Source of the DNA: an uncultured Eubacteriales bacterium
GTDB taxonomy: Bacteria; Bacillota; Clostridia; Oscillospirales; Oscillospiraceae
Assembly (NCBI GenBank): GCA_902477055.1
Contig: CABSFY010000009.1
Coordinates: forward strand, 1 to 35,373
Direction of reading: 5' to 3'
Length of the DNA stretch: 35,373 nt
Position numbers and translations under genes: made by a program. This document shows, piece after piece, positions 31,622 to 35,373 of the stretch. The first letter of the stretch is position 1. Each line of letters begins with the position of its first letter. Under the pieces are notes generated by a model, which saw only the letters and a program-made list of their open reading frames with translations, did no database searches and was not told the origin of the DNA.

Positions 31622-31647
31622 GTAGGGCGCGATGCCCTCATCGCGCC
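31622..31647 (-). repeat. REP-like palindrome 3 (inverted orientation)
   Basis: Arms 31626-31634 and 31639-31647 with a CCCT loop, preceded by GTAG. It is the reverse-complement layout of palindromes 1 and 2, so the cluster holds REPs in both orientations. Confidence 0.75.
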
Positions 31648-31726
31648 GGAGATCGCAGTGTCGCTCGGGGAAGCAGCGGCGCAATATCATATCATATTTC
31701 AGTACAGCTCCAAGAACGAGCACAGC

Positions 31727-31754
31727 AAAAGGGCATGAGGTTTCCCTCATGCCC
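31727..31754 (-). terminator. Minus-strand terminator behind the gene remnant
   Basis: On the minus strand, a 10-bp stem (31745-31754 with 31731-31740) capped by a GAAA tetraloop and followed by four T. It sits just downstream of the remnant's stop codon, as expected of the lost gene's own terminator. Confidence 0.6.
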
Positions 31755-31767
31755 TCGAGCCGGTGGT

Positions 31768-31881
31768 TTATCTCGTCACGTAATCCGGAGTCCACTCCGT
31801 CGCGGTTTTCCACAGAACGGATTCCTTCGTGCCATTGAGCGTATTGTCGTGAATCTTAAATGTTGCACCAGCGTGTTTTAC
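31768..31881 (-). pseudogene. 3' remnant of an unidentified gene next to the transposase
   Basis: The minus strand reads about 37 codons ending in TWTPDYVTR-like coding text (KESVLWKTATEWTPDYVTR then stop) with no start codon or ribosome site. The frame is lost exactly where the transposase gene ends (overlap at 31878-31881). A terminator follows the stop. This looks like the tail of a gene whose 5' part was removed or displaced when the REP/transposase unit arrived. The family is not recognised. Confidence 0.55.
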
Positions 31882-32348
31882 TTGTCCTCGTTCCTTTTTT
31901 CTGGGTTTGTATCGATGTACTCCGCGACGCTGAGATAATCCGCATCGTTGCGTATCACATGATCGTAAAACCCTTTTTGCCAGAGAGAAAAACCCGCACG
32001 CTTGGACGCAGCACCTTTCAGCGAACGAATGACCGTTGCCGCCGTAGGGGCGATCATTGATCGCCCGTCTGCGTCCGTATTGATTTGCAGCAGCAAATGA
32101 ACGTGATTGGGCATAATGACATAACGGTCAACGGAAACGGCTGGGTAGTGGGCCGGTATGGCAATAATACAATCTCTAACAATCGTTCCGGCATTGCTCA
32201 GACAGATCTTTTCCGGTGCGCCGAGCGACGGGTTATCCATCCAAAACAGATTTTTCCTTTTCTCTGTGCAGATCGTGATAAAGTACGCCCCTGTAGTACT
32301 ATAGTCAAAATCTTGCAGTCGGATATTCTTTCGCTTTGGGTATTCCAT
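31878..32348 (-). mobile_element. REP-associated tyrosine transposase (RAYT, Y1_Tnp/HUH family)
   Basis: The 156-residue protein is a single-domain HUH nuclease: YSTTGAYFITICTEKRKNLF at the N-terminus, the HUH motif in MPNHVHLLL, then GFSLWQKGFYDHVIRNDADYLSVAEYIDTNPEK near the C-terminus with candidate catalytic tyrosines. The start is ATG 32348 with AGGAGGTG seven bases upstream; a GTG three codons earlier overlaps that site. It is flanked by REP palindromes and carries one inside its coding sequence (32044-32066). RAYTs process single-stranded REP hairpins and are domesticated in many genomes. The gene looks intact, slightly short at the C-terminus. Confidence 0.9.
32044..32066 (-). repeat. 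REP-like palindrome 4, inside the transposase gene
   Basis: GTAG followed by a 19-nt near-perfect palindrome (arms 32048-32056 and 32058-32066, one central base). With its flanks it forms a 28-nt identity, in reverse complement, to palindrome 5. In the transposase frame it encodes GRSMIAPT. Confidence 0.8.
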
Positions 32349-32384
32349 TTTATCCACCTCCTATGCGATTCGGCAGTCGGCAGC

Positions 32385-32407
32385 GGGCGATCAATGATCG
32401 CCCCTAC
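32385..32407 (+). repeat. REP-like palindrome 5, upstream of the transposase
   Basis: Arms 32385-32393 and 32395-32403 with a single central base and a CTAC tail. It lies between the M23 peptidase stop and the transposase start and may act as a 3' hairpin for the peptidase transcript. Confidence 0.8.
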
Positions 32408-32433
32408 GGCGTAAGACGGCAGCGCGGCCAGAT

Positions 32434-33627
32434 TCAGGGAATCGCGATATATCCGGCGGGATTGACGGTGGCGCCGTTGTAGTAGATGGTAAAATGCAGG
32501 TGCGGGCCGGTGGAGTTGCCGGTGGAGCCGACGTAGCCGATGACCTGTCCCTGCGTGACGGTATCGCCCTCGGAAACGATATAATAATCCTGATGCGCGT
32601 AGAGGGTGGAGTAGCCGTCGCCGTGGTTGATGACCACGTAGTTGCCCCAGCCGTAGCCGCTGGCTGCCGTGGAAACCGTGCCGGTTTTGGAGGCATAGAT
32701 CGGCGTTCCCTGATTGGCCGCGAGGTCGATGCCATTATGTAACTGATAATTTCCGGTGATCGGGTTCGTGCGGTAGCCGTAGGGGTCGGTCACGCAGGCA
32801 AAGCCGCTCGTCGCGACGGGGAACAGGAAACCGCTTTCTGTCGGCTGCGGCTGCTCCTTTTTCTTTGCCTCGGTCAGCTCCTGTTCCTTCTTGGCGATCT
32901 GATCACTCAGCGCGGCGACCTCGGCCTCGGCCCTTTCCTCCGCCTCGCGCAGCTTATCGCGGTCCTTGGCCAGCTCCGCCAGTACCACGTCGGCATCGGC
33001 GCGGGACTGCGCCAGCTCCTCCTGTGCCGCGTCAAGCTGTTCCCGCGTTACAGAAAGCGCCGCCTTTTCCTGCGCCAGCTCGTCCTTTGCGGACAGGACC
33101 TCGCTGGCCGTCTGCGCCAAGGTCGAGAGCATTTGTAAGTCGGCGCGAGAAATTTCCTCGATCATGGCCTGACCGGTCAGAAGCTCGGTAAAGCTCGACG
33201 AGGACAGCAGCACGGACCAGAAGGAGATATCGCCGCGCTCCTGCACCGCCCGCATCCGGAGCTTATAGCGCTCGGTCAGCGCCTTTTGCTCGTCGAGCAG
33301 CTCATCCAGCTCGGCCTGTTTTTCGGCGATAAGCAGGTTATATTGATGGAGCTGGGCCTCAAGGTTTTCGACCTCCTGCCGCTTCAGCTCGATTTGACGG
33401 TCGAGGTCGAGCTTGAGCTGCGCGTAATCCGAAAGCTGCGCGGAAACCGCCGACAGCTCGTCCGCGATTTTCTCCTGCTCAGCACTCAGCTCGTCCGCCT
33501 GCTTTTTTAGCCGGTCGATCTCCTCCTGAATTTCATCCGACGGCAGCGCCGCGACATTGACAAAGAAGGCGCTTATCATGCAAACGCACAGCAGCAGCGC
33601 CGTCAGCATTCGAACGGTTCGTTTCAT
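32434..33627 (-). CDS. Secreted coiled-coil M23 metallopeptidase (EnvC-like)
   Basis: The 397-residue protein has a signal peptide (about 1-27, ending VAA), a long Glu/Lys/Gln/Leu-rich coiled coil (about 30-255) interrupted near 135-155 by SFWSVLLSSSSFTELL, a short KKKEQPQPTE linker and a C-terminal M23 LytM domain (about 285-395). The zinc-site motifs are HNGIDLAA and GPHLHF, so the enzyme is probably catalytically competent. It acts on peptidoglycan cross-links in growth, division or sporulation. The start is ATG 33627 with GGAGGG upstream. A strong inverted repeat lies over the promoter-leader region, suggesting control by a dimeric repressor. No FtsX/FtsE genes are adjacent. Confidence 0.93.
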   Translation of the reverse strand: MKRTVRMLTALLLCVCMISAFFVNVAALPSDEIQEEIDRLKKQADELSAEQEKIADELSAVSAQLSDYAQLKLDLDRQIELKRQEVENLEAQLHQYNLLIAEKQAELDELLDEQKALTERYKLRMRAVQERGDISFWSVLLSSSSFTELLTGQAMIEEISRADLQMLSTLAQTASEVLSAKDELAQEKAALSVTREQLDAAQEELAQSRADADVVLAELAKDRDKLREAEERAEAEVAALSDQIAKKEQELTEAKKKEQPQPTESGFLFPVATSGFACVTDPYGYRTNPITGNYQLHNGIDLAANQGTPIYASKTGTVSTAASGYGWGNYVVINHGDGYSTLYAHQDYYIVSEGDTVTQGQVIGYVGSTGNSTGPHLHFTIYYNGATVNPAGYIAIP

Positions 33628-33638
33628 AGAAATGCCCT

Positions 33639-33677
33639 CCGATGTGTTACAAATTTGTAATTATTGTAACACATCGG
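33639..33677 (-). promoter_or_regulatory. Operator-like 14-bp inverted repeat at the M23 promoter
   Basis: A perfect 14-bp inverted repeat (33639-33652 and 33664-33677) with an 11-base centre overlaps the -10 region and reaches the ribosome site (CGGAGG). A nested 14-bp perfect palindrome TTACAAATTTGTAA is at 33647-33660. Transcription should begin inside the centre, so this is more likely a DNA operator than an RNA hairpin. Confidence 0.7.
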
Positions 33678-33691
33678 CGGGCAAAATGCAA
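33663..33691 (-). promoter_or_regulatory. Promoter of the M23 peptidase gene
   Basis: On the minus strand, TTGCAT (33686-33691), a 17-bp spacer and TACAAT (33663-33668), overlapped by one arm of the inverted repeat. Confidence 0.65.
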
Positions 33692-33710
33692 GACGACTCG
33701 CCATATTTTC

Positions 33711-34067
33711 TTAACCAACCATTGCGTCCAGCGCCGATTCGGACGAAAAACGGACGACCAGCCGGTTCGGAAGACACACGATCGGTGCGCCGCTGTTGGC
33801 CGGGTCGTGGTGAACGCAGTCCTGTGACGCGCAGGAGGCCTCAATGACGCTGACCTTGCCGTCGTCCACGCGCAGGACGTTGCTGCCGTACTCATTGCAG
33901 ATGGTATACTCGCCGGGCGTTGATAAGTCGAGCGTTTGCACCAGCACGCCGTCGGAATAGACCTCTGCCGTCGTTCCGGTCGCGGTCAGGCAGGGGAGAA
34001 GCAGCATCGCCGCGACGCATAACAGGCAAAATATGCCTAGTAAAATCACCCAAGTTCTCGTTTTCAT
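33711..34067 (-). CDS. NusG domain II-containing exported protein
   Basis: The 118-residue protein has an N-terminal membrane anchor (about 7-27) and a small beta domain of the NusG-II superfamily, with the conserved cysteine/histidine set ASCASQDCVHH and PIVCLPNRLVV. Despite the domain name it is not a transcription factor; it faces outside the membrane. Its start overlaps the apbE stop by four bases (ATGA), so the two are coupled. Such proteins often travel with ApbE and extracellular flavin/redox genes. A redox, metal or flavinylation-related role is inference. Confidence 0.85.
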   Translation of the reverse strand: MKTRTWVILLGIFCLLCVAAMLLLPCLTATGTTAEVYSDGVLVQTLDLSTPGEYTICNEYGSNVLRVDDGKVSVIEASCASQDCVHHDPANSGAPIVCLPNRLVVRFSSESALDAMVG

Positions 34068-35044
34068 CGTTCGATCACCTGATAATCGCAGCCGGAAAGG
34101 GAAACGCCGTCCGTCGCATAGATCACGCCGTCCGTCGTGATAAAAACGGCTGCAAAGCTCTGTTCACTGCGCCAGAATTCCGTCGCTTTTTCCAGTCCCA
34201 TCACAAACAGTGCCGTCGAATACGCGTCGGCCAGCGTTCCGCTGTCGGCAATGATCGTCACAGACGCGAGGCCGCTCTCGGCGGGATAGCCAGTTTTCGG
34301 GTCGAGAATGTGATGATATCGAACGCCACCGGCTTCAAAATAGCGCTGGTAGCCGCCGGAGGTGACGAGCGCCTTTGTGCCGGTCACGGCAACGGAGGCC
34401 ACGGCCTGCTCCGGCTGCTGCGGGTCGGCGATGCCGATCATCCATGCCGAGCCGTCCGGCTTCGTGCCATAGGTCTGGATATTTCCGCCAAGGGACAGCA
34501 GCGCCGTAGTCGCGCCGTTTTGCTCCAAGACCGCGACACACTGCTCGGCGGCATAGCCCTTTGCGATCCCGCCGAGGTCAACGGCCGCATCAGAACGCAG
34601 GGAAGCGGTATCGTCCGAAAGCAGGATCTGCTCCACGCCGACCTGTGTAAGTGCCGCCTCGATCTCCGCCCTCTCCGGCACGTGCTGCGTTTCGTCCGTA
34701 AAGCCCCAGAGGCGCACGAGCGGATAGACCGTCGGGTCAAACGTGCCGCCGGTCTTGCGGCTGAATTCGACCGCTGCGGACACCAGTGCCGCCGCCTCGC
34801 CGGTGATCGTTTCTCCGGCGTTGAGCCGGCCGATTTCGCTTGCCGCATCGGTCGCGTCGAGCATCGCGTCCAGTCGCAGCAGCTCGTCCGAAACGGCATT
34901 GAGCGCAGCTTCATCGCCCCAGACCTTGAGGGACAGCACCGTATCCATCGCAAAAAGCTCCTTCTGCACCGGCGGCGTTTCGCCGCAGGCGGCCAAAAGC
35001 AACAGCGCCGCAGCCAAAAGTATCATACAAACCCGTCGTTTCAT
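34064..35044 (-). CDS. apbE: FAD:protein FMN transferase lipoprotein (ApbE)
   Basis: The 326-residue protein has a lipoprotein signal peptide with lipobox LLAAC (Cys20) and a full ApbE domain. Motifs include AMDTVLSLKVWG at the N-terminus, GTFDPTVYPLVRLWGF, VDLGGIAKGYAAEQ, LLSLGGNIQTYG and the C-terminal DADAY-like block (GTLADAYSTALFVMG). ApbE covalently attaches FMN to Thr/Ser of target proteins outside the membrane, such as Rnf or Nqr subunits. No FMN-binding target gene is within the window. The start is ATG 35044 with GAGGAAGG upstream. Confidence 0.95.
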   Translation of the reverse strand: MKRRVCMILLAAALLLLAACGETPPVQKELFAMDTVLSLKVWGDEAALNAVSDELLRLDAMLDATDAASEIGRLNAGETITGEAAALVSAAVEFSRKTGGTFDPTVYPLVRLWGFTDETQHVPERAEIEAALTQVGVEQILLSDDTASLRSDAAVDLGGIAKGYAAEQCVAVLEQNGATTALLSLGGNIQTYGTKPDGSAWMIGIADPQQPEQAVASVAVTGTKALVTSGGYQRYFEAGGVRYHHILDPKTGYPAESGLASVTIIADSGTLADAYSTALFVMGLEKATEFWRSEQSFAAVFITTDGVIYATDGVSLSGCDYQVIER

Positions 35045-35058
35045 TGCCTTCCTCGGTT

Positions 35059-35093
35059 CAGCCTGCCGAAGCAGGCGGTTTTTTCAAAAATAG
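35059..35093 (+). terminator. Plus-strand terminator-like hairpin in the apbE leader
   Basis: On the plus strand GCCTGC-CGAA-GCAGGC near 35061-35076, then GG and six T. No plus-strand gene needs it; on the minus strand the same hairpin is in the apbE 5' leader. It may block read-through toward rplU. Confidence 0.5.
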
Positions 35094-35120
35094 TATAGCA
35101 AATTTGCAAAAAAAGGTCAA
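35092..35120 (-). promoter_or_regulatory. Promoter of the apbE operon
   Basis: On the minus strand, TTGACC (35115-35120), 17 bp and TATACT (35092-35097), back to back with the rplU promoter. Confidence 0.7.
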
Positions 35121-35127
35121 ATAGTAT

Positions 35128-35156
35128 TTGACAAATCGGACTTCCGATGCTAAAAT
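35128..35156 (+). promoter_or_regulatory. Promoter of the rplU operon
   Basis: A consensus TTGACA (35128-35133), 17 bp and TAAAAT (35151-35156); strong, as expected for a ribosomal protein operon. Confidence 0.8.
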
Positions 35157-35160
35157 AGAT

Positions 35161-35240
35161 GAGCCGCGTCGAAGAGGTTTTAAGTTGAGGCAACTCACAC
35201 CTCCAGAGCGAGACTACAATAAAGGTAGGTGCAATCGAGA
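35161..35240 (+). ncRNA. Probable ribosomal protein L21 leader
   Basis: An approximately 80-base leader between the promoter and rplU contains complementary blocks (AGAGGTTTTAAGTTGAGG; CAACTCACACCTCC) and a conserved-looking segment before the start. Bacillota L21 operons commonly have a structured autoregulatory leader (L21_leader class). The match is by position and general pattern, not by model search. Confidence 0.55.
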
Positions 35241-35373
35241 ATGCAGGCAGTTATCGTTACCGGCGGTAAGCAGTACAACGTCAAGGAGGGCGATGTGATT
35301 TACATCGAGAAGCTCGGCGTTGAGGCGGACCAGACCGTAACCTTCGATCAGGTGCTGGCAGTCGTGGACGGTG
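35241..35373 (+). CDS. rplU: 50S ribosomal protein L21 (partial, 5' end)
   Basis: The first 44 codons are visible before the window ends. The N-terminus [18 protein letters not shown] and the following segment [21 protein letters not shown] are typical of L21. The start is ATG 35241 with AGGTAGGTG upstream. In Clostridia rplU is normally followed by a small cysteine-protease gene and rpmA; they would lie beyond the edge. Confidence 0.96.
   Translation, partial: MQAVIVTGGKQYNVKEGDVIYIEKLGVEADQTVTFDQVLAVVDG

Noticed and set aside
31618..31938. Small plus-strand frames across the REP cluster
   Set aside because: They run through palindromes and the antisense of the remnant and transposase, with no ribosome site.
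31507..32407. CRISPR-like array
   Set aside because: The repeats are palindromes of differing sequence and irregular spacing beside a RAYT gene, not identical repeats with uniform spacers.

Overview
The window looks like chromosomal DNA from an anaerobic, endospore-forming Clostridia-type Bacillota, most likely an Oscillospiraceae-like gut bacterium. The support is an alpha/beta small acid-soluble spore protein, oxygen-sensitive class III ribonucleotide reductase, ferredoxin-linked oxidoreductases (indolepyruvate oxidoreductase, NfnAB), a T-box riboswitch, and fairly GC-rich coding with strong Shine-Dalgarno sites. Most of it reads as core or metabolic chromosome. The only mobile material is a REP-associated transposase with its palindromes near 31.5-32.4 kb. 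I saw no CRISPR array, phage, tRNA or rRNA.

Layout. 1-3.4 kb: a CobW/COG0523 GTPase (minus strand, cut by the window edge) diverges from an LTA-synthase-like membrane sulfatase that overlaps a PaaI-type thioesterase. 3.4-9.0 kb: a T-box leader whose specifier reads as Phe (UUC) precedes a tight operon of IorA, IorB, phenylacetate-CoA ligase, a tandem ACT protein and a class I aminotransferase. Control by uncharged tRNA-Phe suggests it runs toward phenylalanine synthesis from phenylacetate. 9.1-10.1 kb: a spore protein gene and a convergent cyclase-family hydrolase.

10.4-22.3 kb: a sugar-utilisation locus. It holds an ABC importer (binding lipoprotein, double ATPase, permease), a second membrane-anchored binding protein with a YesM/YesN-type kinase and AraC-type regulator, and a catabolic operon (cupin-like protein, PfkB kinase, ketose 3-epimerase, GatZ/KbaZ-like protein without GatY). 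The enzymes fit a D-sorbose/D-tagatose to tagatose-6-phosphate to fructose-6-phosphate route.

22.3-26.5 kb (minus): NrdG, NrdD with a fused C-terminal redoxin domain, and a thioredoxin-reductase-like flavoprotein, behind two NrdR-like boxes exactly 32 bp apart. 26.5-31.5 kb: an LCP-family protein overlapping glutamyl-Q-tRNA(Asp) synthetase, then NfnA/NfnB, then a two-CBS protein. 31.5-32.4 kb: REP palindromes, a 3' gene remnant and a RAYT transposase that carries a REP copy inside its own coding sequence. 32.4-35.0 kb (minus): an M23 peptidase with a long coiled coil and a striking inverted-repeat operator, and a two-gene ApbE / NusG-domain-II operon. The right edge holds a consensus promoter, a probable L21 leader and the start of rplU.
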